From positions 1 through 64,000 of the forward strand of contig CANMSN010000005.1 in the NCBI GenBank assembly GCA_947500585.1: a stretch of DNA of 64,000 bases. The letters are read 5' to 3'. Of the stretch, positions 8,505 through 15,854 are shown piece by piece. The DNA is from an uncultured Flavobacteriaceae bacterium. Lineage in GTDB: Bacteria; Bacteroidota; Bacteroidia; Flavobacteriales; Flavobacteriaceae. The stretch's first letter is position 1, and every line of letters begins with the position of its first letter. Under the pieces are notes generated by a model that made no database searches, was not told the DNA's origin, and worked only from the letters and a program-made list of their open reading frames with translations. The position numbers were made by a program, and so were the translations under genes.

Positions 8505-8532
8505 AAAGACTTTACAGAAATGTAAAGTCTTT
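8505..8532 (+). terminator. Terminator-like hairpin inside attL end
   Basis: AAAGACTTTACA (8505-8516) pairs with TGTAAAGTCTTT (8521-8532) around a 4-base loop and runs into TTTT. It follows the tRNA by 11 bases. The element therefore supplies a replacement terminator for the tRNA it entered. Confidence 0.85.
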
Positions 8533-8545
8533 TTTGTTTTAACAA

Positions 8546-8564
8546 GGTCAAGGTATAGGTCAAG
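8546..8564. repeat. Left integrase arm-type sites (GGTCAAG pair)
   Basis: GGTCAAG at 8546-8552 and again at 8558-8564, a 12-bp period. The same heptamer pair with the same period occurs near the other end of the element at 28075 and 28087. Paired short direct repeats inside each end are the normal layout of arm-type sites for tyrosine recombinases. The assignment is by position and symmetry. Confidence 0.75.
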
Positions 8565-9318
8565 TTGAAAAGTATAAAGTAGTCAAAAGAACGAAAACTA
8601 TTCAATGCAAATTTTTCTAATCATTAATTTTATGATAGATAAAAACTTTTGTTATCATTGTCAAATTAAAAATGACAACATATAAAAAGGCAGGGGTGCT
8701 TCAAAAAAACGGCTTCTAAACTTTAGTGAGTTTAACCGTCTATTCTCTGTCATTTCCTCTCATAATTTTTAATTAGACAAACCTACAAAAAGACATAAGA
8801 GCTAGTGCTTTAAATTTCATAATAATTTTTTTTAAAACCCTTATAACTATCGATTTTCATTGGTGTTAAGAGAATCATTAAAGCTTAATTGTTCGTTGTT
8901 TCTCAATTTAGAGTTGTTAAGTAATTTTACTTATTTTTAGCCTAAAAACATCATTTTGGGCAAATTAAGGGTTATAAGCTGTATTTGATTAAAAAAGCGG
9001 ATTTTCTTTAAAAATCGTTTACCTATGAAAAGCTATAACAACTAGAATCTATTTGATTTTCAGGATTAATTAATCTGCATTCCTTCAAATAGTAGTGTTT
9101 ACAGTCATTATCGGCTATATTTGACTACTCTTTTTGTGAAATGTTCTATGATTTCTACATTAAAAGTTATGAAATATATGTTAGATTTTAAAGTTAAAAA
9201 AGGCTTGTTTTACCCTCTTATTGGGTGCTTCATCTCTCTTTCCCTTCAATTTTAATTTATTAATCAAAAAAATCGCTTATTTTTCTTTCAAATAAATATA
9301 ACACAACAAAATTTTTTT
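8565..9318. other. Gene-free left end of the element
   Basis: About 750 AT-rich bases without a convincing ORF. A hairpin with arms ACGG/CCGT (8709-8712, 8736-8739) and inner AAACT/AGTTT (8718-8722, 8729-8733) is present. TATAACAACTAGAAT at 9034-9048 recurs with two changes at 10465-10479 (TATAACAGCTAGTAT). These could be parts of an origin or control region but nothing proves it. Confidence 0.4.
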
Positions 9319-10407
9319 ATGAGTTTAGGAATTTCACAACAATCAGACCCAAGCAATTATCTTTTAAGAAATTTATATGATGTTGATGAGTTTGTTTTAG
9401 AATTGGCATCTATAATAACAGAGGGACAAGGTTTTGATGCGGATAGAATAAAAACTGGACTTAAAAGAGAATACTTTTCTTTTAAAGTTGAAAAGAACGG
9501 TTCTAGCATAAGTTATCTTCCTGATACAAAAGAACAGATAAGCGAAGATATCTATGAAATTTATAAAGATTTCGGTGATGCTCCAGATACAAAATATGCA
9601 ACATCTTTAAATTTTGAAGAATTTTCTACACTAGCACCTTTAATAGAGGGTTTAACCTTTAATCCAGAACTATACAAAGTAGACCTTTTTAAATTTACAG
9701 AGATAATCAAAACAAATATTTTAAACGTCCATGACGGCAAGTCAAAAACAATGCTTATATCTAAGGTTATTACAGATTTGAATAACAGCTACATTTTACT
9801 TGAAGAATTATTGTACGATAGTTTAATTCCTTTAAATGATATTCAAAAAACGGTAATAAAAAGGCATTTATATTTTGATAAAGAGGCATTCAGGCTGTTG
9901 ATATTGGAATATTCACCTTTTTTTACAGATTTATTAAAAGACTTTAGTTACGGAAATAAAGTTTTTGATGAAATAGCAAAGAACCATATTAAAGAAGATA
10001 TTACCAACCGAGTAAACCCAAAGGGTTATAGAATTAACAAAAAATCATCAACCAATTATAGGCAAGCATTTGATTTATTGAAGAAGTATCAGTTTTTTAA
10101 AGAAAACACAAACTACAGTGATTTTCAAAATGTATTTAGTACCCTCGAGGAACGAGAAATAGAAAGGCAAATAAAGTGGAAAGACAAAAAAAATGCCCTA
10201 CAATACTTTATTAAAACTCTTAAGGTCGAAAATATTATAGATGAAAATATCTACCGTAAAACTGTTTGGCAAGTTGCAGAAAGTGTTTTTAGACATTATG
10301 ATGTAGAAACAGGAAAGGAGACACAATTAAAAGATTTAAAAAATAACAGAGCAACACTTCCAAGTGATAAAAAAAAGAAACTTGAAGAAATAATACGATG
10401 TTTTTAA
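9319..10407 (+). CDS. Uncharacterised mobile-element protein
   Basis: A 362-residue soluble, charged protein with no signal peptide or membrane segment. I do not recognise a domain with confidence. It is mostly helical by composition. The C-terminal 120 residues (KNALQYFIKTLKVENIIDENIYRKTVWQVAESVF on) look like a small helical DNA-binding or adaptor region ending in a lysine-rich stretch. It is the first gene inside the left end of the element and precedes an excisionase-like gene, so a role in element maintenance or control is possible. Confidence 0.65.
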   Translation: MSLGISQQSDPSNYLLRNLYDVDEFVLELASIITEGQGFDADRIKTGLKREYFSFKVEKNGSSISYLPDTKEQISEDIYEIYKDFGDAPDTKYATSLNFEEFSTLAPLIEGLTFNPELYKVDLFKFTEIIKTNILNVHDGKSKTMLISKVITDLNNSYILLEELLYDSLIPLNDIQKTVIKRHLYFDKEAFRLLILEYSPFFTDLLKDFSYGNKVFDEIAKNHIKEDITNRVNPKGYRINKKSSTNYRQAFDLLKKYQFFKENTNYSDFQNVFSTLEEREIERQIKWKDKKNALQYFIKTLKVENIIDENIYRKTVWQVAESVFRHYDVETGKETQLKDLKNNRATLPSDKKKKLEEIIRCF

Positions 10408-10618
10408 CATACACTAATACACGCAAAATAAAGCCCATTTCTCTTAATACCCATTATAAACAGATATAACAGCTAGTATTTGGGATACACGCATTTTAAT
10501 TAATCCAAAATCTCTTTATGAAAAACCCCTAAAACACTGGGTTTATCTATAGTTTTGTATCGCATTAAGTTGTAACGATACATACAGTATTAATAAATTA
10601 AAACGTGTAAATATTATA

Positions 10619-10900
10619 ATGAAAGAAGAAATAGATAAAATAAAAATACTGTTGTTGAACCTAATAGATAAGTTTGATAAACAACGAAAAGAAGTGCTAA
10701 ATTTAGATGAAGTAGCAGAATTTACTTCACTAAAGAAAAGTTATATCTACAAATTGAACTCTGAAGGTAAAATACCCTGCTATTCCTATTCAGATAAAGG
10801 TAAACTTTACTTTAAACGTGTCGAAATCTTGGAATGGATGACCAAGACCAAACGCTTTTATAAAGATGATATTGACGATAGCCTTTTAGGTTTGACGTAA
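10619..10900 (+). CDS. Helix-turn-helix excisionase-like protein
   Basis: 93 residues. After a short coiled N-terminus the MerR/excisionase-type fold (HTH_17-like) is clear: LNLDEVAEFTSLKKSYIYKL, then a wing with GKIPCYS and GKLYFKRVEILEWM. Such proteins bind DNA near attachment sites to promote excision or act as small regulators on Bacteroidota mobile elements. It lies in the left part of the element between two unknown genes, about 17 kb from the integrase. Confidence 0.8.
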   Translation: MKEEIDKIKILLLNLIDKFDKQRKEVLNLDEVAEFTSLKKSYIYKLNSEGKIPCYSYSDKGKLYFKRVEILEWMTKTKRFYKDDIDDSLLGLT

Positions 10901-10987
10901 GACCTTTTTAGCAGTCTACAAAGACAATAATTAAGCTGTTTTTTTCAATTAGCAGTATTCAAAAAAATATTTAATAGTAGTAAGGAA

Positions 10988-11042
10988 ATGGCTTAAAACA
11001 AAGCTGTTGGGACTCTTTGTCCCAAATTTGAAATATAAAGAA
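10988..11042 (+). promoter_or_regulatory. Leader shared with the polymerase-like gene (copy 1)
   Basis: Begins ATGGCTTAA (a Met-Ala-stop mini-ORF), then AAGCTGT, a GGGAC-TCTTT-GTCCC hairpin and AAATTTGAAATATAAAG before the start codon. It resembles 11573-11625 in order, length (55 and 53 bases to the start codon) and sequence. Confidence 0.45.
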
Positions 11043-11492
11043 ATGAAAAACATAAAAATATTGAAGCCAACGTGTAAATTACGGAAAAGGGCATTTAACC
11101 TAAATAATGATAATTGGCAAACCTTTAGAACGAAATGCATTGAACTATTAGTAATTCTAAAGGCATTTCAATTTAATCAATCAAGAGGATTAGATTGGTT
11201 TGAGCCCAAAGAAGAGTTGTTAAATAATTATATGCCAAATTGGAGAGTTTATCTACTAAAACTTGTTAACATTGGAATTATTGAAGTCAACCCATATAAC
11301 CAAAAGATAGATTTTAGTGATAATAGATATAGCCTTTCAACTTTAGAACTAAGAAACTCTAATAAAGTTAATAAACTAAAAGATGTTTTGTTATGTATTG
11401 ATAAAAACCATTATACCGAGATATACAAGAAAAGACGAAAGTGGAAAAAGAAGAAGAAAAGAAGCTACATAGGAGGTCTCTTTTACGTTTAA
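11043..11492 (+). CDS. Small protein related to the N-terminal domain of the adjacent polymerase-like protein
   Basis: 149 residues from the Met at 11043; an upstream Met at 11007 would extend it into the leader and is disfavoured. Its core aligns by eye with residues about 40-115 of the next gene: LKAFQ followed by an LNNY/LNDY segment, then a YLLKL/YRLFL helix, a GII/GYI turn and a final YSL/YKV strand. This has the look of a winged-helix domain. The C-terminus is a basic tail (KKRRKWKKKKKRS). Likely nucleic-acid binding; possibly a replication partner or regulator of the downstream gene. Function unknown. Confidence 0.6.
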   Translation: MKNIKILKPTCKLRKRAFNLNNDNWQTFRTKCIELLVILKAFQFNQSRGLDWFEPKEELLNNYMPNWRVYLLKLVNIGIIEVNPYNQKIDFSDNRYSLSTLELRNSNKVNKLKDVLLCIDKNHYTEIYKKRRKWKKKKKRSYIGGLFYV

Positions 11493-11572
11493 CCCCAATT
11501 ATTAAGATAGCTAAACAAACAGTTTATAGTTAGTTAGCCTCACTCAAAACAACAATTTAACATAGTTAGTAG

Positions 11573-11625
11573 ATGGCTTCAAATGAGGCTGTCTAGGACT
11601 TTGCATTTCAAAATTTAAAGTAAAA
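11573..11625 (+). promoter_or_regulatory. Leader shared with the preceding gene (copy 2)
   Basis: Begins ATGGCTTCAAATGAGGCTGTCTAG, here a seven-codon mini-ORF, then GGACTTTG and TCAAAATTTAAAGTA before the start codon. It matches the leader at 10988 in order and spacing. Confidence 0.45.
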
Positions 11626-13122
11626 ATGAGATATAAAAACACTTTTATAAGAATAGAACAAGATTTGTTCGACCATATAGAAAAATCTGTAAATGAACAT
11701 AACAAGTATTATGATGAAACCGACAAGAACAAGATTAGTATGGATATGGTGGTTTTCTTTTTAAACTATATTTGTTTAAAGGCATTCCAATATAAAGACA
11801 GACTCGTTTATGGCTATATTAGGTTGCATTCAAAAATTTTAAATGATTATCTAAACGATGATTCAAAAAAGTATCGTCTTTTTTTAACTAAAAAAGGCTA
11901 CATAAAAACCATTGGATACAATTTAGAAAACGGAGAATCTTTTGGTTATAAAGTGATGCCATTAAAAAAAATTAAAGCCCAAAAAAAGCATAAACAAAAA
12001 CACATATCGTATGAGTTTTTAAATCGCAGATATGAAGATTCTTTGAACAGGAAAATTGAAAAGAATGAACGTATAGAAAGGCGTAAAAAATCCGCAGACA
12101 GAAGCACGAAGCATTTAACAAAATGGCTAAATGAATACCATATAAAAATAGACTGGATAGGTGCATTTAACTGGATTAGCAAAAACAAAAAGTTAAATGA
12201 TGAAAAGAAATTCTTTTACTCTTATGCGGTTGAAAGGATAAGGTTTGGGTTATGGCAATATTCAAGAAGCGGAAAAGATAATAGGCTTCATAGTAATCTA
12301 GTAAATTTGCCATCGAATTTAAGGCAGTTTATTATTGCTAGTGTTGGTAAATTAGTGAGTTTAGATGTTAAATCATCCCAGCCTTATGTTCTAGCTGGTA
12401 TATTTAATTTATTACTATTAAATAGAGATAAATTGATTGGATTAGCTACTAAATTAAAATCTAAACCTGTTAAGCAATCCTTTCTATCTATTATGAATCT
12501 GATAACTCTTGAAAGTCATGCTATAACTGACTTAAAGGCTTACATAAATTTAGTTTGTAATTCTGATATTTATAACTATGTAGCTGATAATTTAGATCCT
12601 AAATTTATTAAGTTTATAACTTTTAAATCTAAAAACGGGAATTTTCGTGATACTGTGTATAATCCTTCAACTAACATAAGTGAATTAAAGGATTTTAAGG
12701 ACTTGAGAGCCTACTGTAAGACATTAACACTAGAATATATGTATTGCTCCACAGAAAACAATTCAGAACGCATTAAACAGATTAAAAAAATATACCCAAG
12801 AGCTGTAAATAAGTTTACAGATAGCTTTAAGCATTGTAAAGAATTGGAAGTATCAAAAAAGAAGAGGACCAAAAAGCAAAGAGAAAAAATAAATGCATCT
12901 AAAAAGCTTTTTCCACAATTTCTACAGCAACTTGAGGCAGGTATTATATTAGATACTATTACTAAAGAAATATCAAAAGTTTATCCTGACATGTTTATGG
13001 CTACCATACACGATAGTATTGTGATACCAAAAGATTATGAAACTAGAATTAAGCTTTATTTTGAAAGACGTCTTTTTGAAATTTTTGGAATAGAAGCTAA
13101 AGTTAAAACAGAATATTGGTAA
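11626..13122 (+). CDS. Diverged family A DNA polymerase-like protein of a mobile element
   Basis: 498 residues, longer than the usual small replication initiators. Residues about 40-115 look like a winged-helix domain shared with the preceding gene, and a basic linker spans 115-165. The C-terminal half carries a diverged family A polymerase palm. RLHSNLVNLPSNLRQFI (220-236) resembles the RxSSxxPNLQN region. SLDVKSSQPYVLAG (245-258) fits motif A with Asp247. RAYCKTLTLEYMYC (361-374) fits motif B as R-x3-K-x7-Y, with Cys in place of the usual Gly. ATIHDSIVIP (459-468) fits motif C with His462-Asp463. No 3'-5' or 5'-3' exonuclease domain is present. It probably copies or primes the element's DNA; a transcriptase-like activity is an alternative. 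Assignment rests on motif order and spacing only. Confidence 0.65.
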   Translation: MRYKNTFIRIEQDLFDHIEKSVNEHNKYYDETDKNKISMDMVVFFLNYICLKAFQYKDRLVYGYIRLHSKILNDYLNDDSKKYRLFLTKKGYIKTIGYNLENGESFGYKVMPLKKIKAQKKHKQKHISYEFLNRRYEDSLNRKIEKNERIERRKKSADRSTKHLTKWLNEYHIKIDWIGAFNWISKNKKLNDEKKFFYSYAVERIRFGLWQYSRSGKDNRLHSNLVNLPSNLRQFIIASVGKLVSLDVKSSQPYVLAGIFNLLLLNRDKLIGLATKLKSKPVKQSFLSIMNLITLESHAITDLKAYINLVCNSDIYNYVADNLDPKFIKFITFKSKNGNFRDTVYNPSTNISELKDFKDLRAYCKTLTLEYMYCSTENNSERIKQIKKIYPRAVNKFTDSFKHCKELEVSKKKRTKKQREKINASKKLFPQFLQQLEAGIILDTITKEISKVYPDMFMATIHDSIVIPKDYETRIKLYFERRLFEIFGIEAKVKTEYW

Positions 13123-13436
13123 AAGACTAATTATTACTTATTGATGTATTTTCTTTTTTAGTTTCTATATATGCTAAAAAAGCATATGGTTATTATTGGA
13201 TTTATAATTGCAAATAACCAAATATTAATAGCGTCATAGGAAATACCTAAAAAGTTGGTTTAAGCTTTTAGAATATCAACACGAAATTGGAATAATGAAT
13301 CCAAGTTTTATTAATCTATTTTTAAGACATTTTCCCTGTCTTTGCTAAAGCTGTTTGAGTTTGGGAGAATGTTAAAGTTGAGATATTAATAATAGATTTA
13401 GTAGTAATAGTTTTTTCATTTCTTTTGAATTTAATA
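13123..13436. other. Intergenic region with a small hairpin
   Basis: ATATGC/GCATAT hairpin at about 13169-13187 soon after the polymerase-like gene, a possible weak terminator. On the minus strand MKKLLLLNLLLISQL-stop (about 13375-13422) looks like a decayed signal peptide. No intact gene is seen. Confidence 0.45.
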
Positions 13437-13604
13437 TTATTTGTTTTTACTAGAGTTTGATGTAGATATTACAATCCACCATATAATTGCACCTAGAATT
13501 AAACTCCCAATAGTACCAATAAACCCACTTCCATCAGCTGCATCTCTATAAGCATCGTTATGCGCTCCACCTCTTTGGATTAAAAGAACAAATCTGTTCA
13601 TCAT
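13437..13604 (-). CDS. Small single-pass membrane protein
   Basis: 55 residues from the Met at 13604 (a second Met follows at once, at 13601). A polar N-terminal half (NRFVLLIQRGGAHNDAYRDA) is followed by one strong transmembrane helix (FIGTIGSLILGAIIWWIVI) and a short polar tail. It lies 19 bases after the start of, and upstream to the left of, the lipoprotein gene on the same strand. No family is recognised. The open frame is short, so it needs expression support. Confidence 0.45.
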   Translation of the reverse strand: MMNRFVLLIQRGGAHNDAYRDAADGSGFIGTIGSLILGAIIWWIVISTSNSSKNK

Positions 13605-13623
13605 AATAAATGTTTTTTAAGTA

Positions 13624-14091
13624 TTAAATGTTGTGTTTATTATAATAGATTTTAACAGTAAACTTAACCGTTATACCTAATTCATAATGTTCAGCATTAC
13701 TGGTAGTAAGTGTTAATTCATTATTATTAACAGTAAAAGAGTCAGAGACATTTTGGTCAATTTCAAGTTGATTACCATTTGGAGTAGCCCAAGTAAAGTT
13801 TCCATAAGTGGGATCATTTCCAGGGTACTCTGTAACAGTTGTACCAGTACCATCATCATTGAATATTATTAATCGTAAGGCTGTACTATTGTTGAGGCTG
13901 CTTTGTATTTCAGATGGAGTAACACTTGCTCCGTTGAGATCTGTAATTTCTACAACCTCATAATGAGTTAGTTTCCAAGGGCTATTTAGAATTAGTAATT
14001 CAGATTTACTTACTTCTAAATCGTTGTTATCATCAGAAGATGAACAACAAAAAAGCAATAGGATAGACAGCAATAAAAGTATTTTCCTCAT
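13624..14091 (-). CDS. Lipocalin-like lipoprotein
   Basis: 155 residues with a lipoprotein signal (MRKILLLLSILLLFCCSSS; Cys16 or Cys17). The mature part begins after an acidic linker with NSPWKLTHYEVVE and continues in short strands (ALRLIIFNDDGTGTT, YGNFTWATPNGNQLEID, NELTLTTS), the pattern of the small lipocalin-like lipoproteins common in Flavobacteriia. Ligand unknown. It is divergently arranged with the Xre regulator at 14229, which may control it. Confidence 0.7.
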   Translation of the reverse strand: MRKILLLLSILLLFCCSSSDDNNDLEVSKSELLILNSPWKLTHYEVVEITDLNGASVTPSEIQSSLNNSTALRLIIFNDDGTGTTVTEYPGNDPTYGNFTWATPNGNQLEIDQNVSDSFTVNNNELTLTTSNAEHYELGITVKFTVKIYYNKHNI

Positions 14092-14228
14092 GAAATTTAT
14101 TTGAGTTAAACAGATTAGTAATCACTAATTTTGTTTCCAAATATATAAATAAAAAATAAATACAGGGCATTTAAGCCCTCTATTTAATAATAGCAAACTT
14201 ATACTTTGTGACAACATTCAAATGAATA

Positions 14229-14456
14229 ATGTCACTTACAAAAGAAGAAAGAAACTATATAAAAAAGCTTGGCAAACGTATTGTAGCTATCCGTGAGGAA
14301 AAAGGAATTAAGCAAAAAGAGCTTTCGGATTTACTGGATATGGATGATGGTTCATTAAGAAGAATTGAGTCTGGTAGAACTAACCCAACTACAACTACAC
14401 TTTTAAGTCTTTCTAATGCACTGGGTGTTGATATTAGTGAATTATTTAATTTCTAG
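14229..14456 (+). CDS. Xre-family HTH transcriptional regulator
   Basis: 75 residues, essentially a single Cro/C1-type HTH (LGKRIVAIREEKGIKQKELS, then LDMDDGSLRRIESGRTNPTTTTLLSLSNALGVDISELF). No extra domain. It is divergent from the lipoprotein and lies upstream of the candidate toxin-antitoxin locus. Possible targets are its own promoter, the lipoprotein promoter or element control genes. Confidence 0.92.
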   Translation: MSLTKEERNYIKKLGKRIVAIREEKGIKQKELSDLLDMDDGSLRRIESGRTNPTTTTLLSLSNALGVDISELFNF

Positions 14457-14598
14457 TCATAGAATCATGGTTGAAAGAGATAGATTTTTTTTCGTATCTT
14501 CAAACCATAGTTGAAAATATTAATAGTAGAATTTATCGACAAATTGCATTTAAATGAGATTATATGTTAAATAACCAAAAAAATTTTCAGAAAAATGT

Positions 14599-14628
14599 TT
14601 TGAATAAAAGAATAAATTACTACATTTG
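14599..14628 (+). promoter_or_regulatory. Strong promoter of a non-coding RNA
   Basis: TTTG (14599-14602), 18 bases, then TACATTTG (14621-14628), close to the Bacteroidota consensus. No ORF of note follows on this strand; instead a structured region does. Confidence 0.7.
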
Positions 14629-14631
14629 CAG

Positions 14632-14836
14632 TCCGTTAGAAATAGCGGGCTATTTTTATATAAAAAAAGTTATAGAAGGTCTTTAGACATAAATAGTTCG
14701 AGAATATATTAAGAAATAATTGCTTCATAATATAAAAAAAAGAAAACCCTCTCCGTTATTAAAGGTGCCACTAAACACTTAAAATTTAACTTCGAGGATT
14801 TTCATTTTACGTCCGAGGCAATTATTTCTTTTTTTT
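14632..14836 (+). ncRNA. Structured RNA convergent with a small toxin-like gene
   Basis: Predicted transcript of about 200 bases from the promoter at 14599. The 5' end forms CCGTTA-GAAA-TAGCGG, a stem with a GNRA tetraloop. The 3' part has nested stems: outer AAGAAATAATTGC (14711-14723) with GCAATTATTTCTT (14818-14830), inner GAAAACCCTC (14742-14751) with GAGGATTTTC (14794-14803, one G-T pair). The outer stem runs into a run of eight T, a terminator. The end overlaps the last codons and 3' region of the 29-residue minus-strand ORF, so the RNA is antisense to that mRNA. The layout fits a type I antitoxin. Transcription is inferred, not shown. Confidence 0.5.
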
Positions 14837-14911
14837 AAAGAATGCTATAACATTCAAAATTACCAAAATAACACCAGAAAAGACGTCCACATAAAGGGCT
14901 ATTTCTTCCAT
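14822..14911 (-). CDS. 29-residue membrane peptide, candidate type I toxin
   Basis: MEEIALYVDVFSGVILVILN then VIAFFKKKK: a short acidic N-terminus, one transmembrane helix and a lysine tail, the usual build of type I toxins (Fst/TxpA-like in form, not recognisably in sequence). The mRNA leader can pair with its own coding start through TCCACATAAAGGG repeats, which would hide the start codon region. A convergent structured RNA overlaps its 3' end. No homology to a known toxin is claimed. Confidence 0.5.
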   Translation of the reverse strand: MEEIALYVDVFSGVILVILNVIAFFKKKK

Positions 14912-14974
14912 GACATCTGATTTATTAGTCAACTTAATGACCTATTACTAATTAACTATTTCCCTTTATGTGGA
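14886..14974 (-). promoter_or_regulatory. 13-bp inverted repeat folding the toxin-like mRNA leader over its start
   Basis: TCCACATAAAGGG (14886-14898, in codons 5-9 of the peptide) and its perfect complement CCCTTTATGTGGA (14962-14974, in the leader) enclose the start codon in a 63-base loop. Long-range 5' folding that blocks translation is a known feature of type I toxin mRNAs. Confidence 0.55.
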
Positions 14975-15012
14975 ATAATATCTTAGTAAACCAGAAAAAT
15001 CTATAGAATTCG

Positions 15013-15037
15013 CCAATTAATTGGGAATGCGAAATTA
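15013..15037 (-). promoter_or_regulatory. Possible toxin-gene promoter and palindromic operator
   Basis: Minus strand TAATTTCG (15030-15037) is one change from TAnnTTTG. The perfect 12-bp palindrome CCAATTAATTGG (15013-15024) falls where transcription should begin. Weak evidence on its own. Confidence 0.3.
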
Positions 15038-15188
15038 CAAAATTTTTTCACACAAAAACAAAAAACATCTATTTCAGCCTTGAAATTATATTTTTATTAT
15101 TAAAAAGGATTATTTTTAAGTGTTTTAACAAAATAATCTAGAATTTTTAAGAAATACATAATAGCGAATGTTTTAAGAAATAAATTGG

Positions 15189-15854
15189 TTAAAGCTTATG
15201 TGAACTCCTTGCTTGAACTATTGTAGCTAAACTTAAAATACCGACCAATATCCCGCAAAAATAAGCAACAAATGAGGGTACATTTTTAATTGCAATAATC
15301 ACTATAGAAAAGATATTAAAGCAAATAGGAAAAAACATAAATATTGCAAAAGTCAACGTCATTGGAAATTTAAAAACTCTATTTACTTTTTCGTTTTCTT
15401 ACTGATAGTTTAACACATGATGTAAAAAAGAAAATGGTTTAACAACATTTACTGTATCTGTAAAAGTATTTAGATTAAATAATTTTCGACTGGCTGATTC
15501 AAATAGGGGAATCAAATTAATATTATTATTCCAAAGAGTTATATTTCTCAAATAGATAAAAGCAAAAACTATTGTAATAAAATTTAACAAGAGTGTATTA
15601 TCATTAATTTTAAAAAACAAAATAGATATATCGGATACTGTACTCTCATTAAAAAATATAAAAAAATAGAGAGCAATACTTAAGATTGCTATATAAGAAT
15701 TTCGAGCTATCTGTCTATTATTATTACGAATATTTTCGGTTAATAATGTGTGGTAATGAAGCAAGCGAGATTCACTTTGAATATCCTGATCCTCTTTCAT
15801 GTCCTCTAAAGCTTTTAAAGCATTCTGTTTTATATCTTCAATAATTGAACCCAT
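15189..15854 (-). pseudogene. Four-TM membrane protein split by an in-frame TAA
   Basis: The first part (15399-15854, 151 residues) starts directly after the stop of the DUF262 gene (TAGATG, no gap). It has a charged helical N-terminus and two transmembrane helices (about 49-67 and 87-104), then stops after HHVLNYQ. Reading on in the same frame past TAA (15399-15401) gives ENEKVNRVFKFPM and two more transmembrane helices (TLTFAIFMFFPICFNIFSIV and VAYFCGILVGILSLATIV), ending at 15189. The continuity suggests one protein of about 220 residues with a nonsense mutation. Stop read-through, or restart at Met 15362 giving two subunits, are alternatives. As last gene of a defence operon it could be a membrane effector. 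Confidence 0.6.

Noticed and set aside
8709-8739. Hairpin as origin of transfer
   Set aside because: No relaxase is present and a single weak hairpin in AT-rich DNA is not sufficient.
13375-13422. MKKLLLL-type signal peptide start
   Set aside because: It stops after 15 codons and continuation needs frameshifts. At best it is a pseudogene trace.
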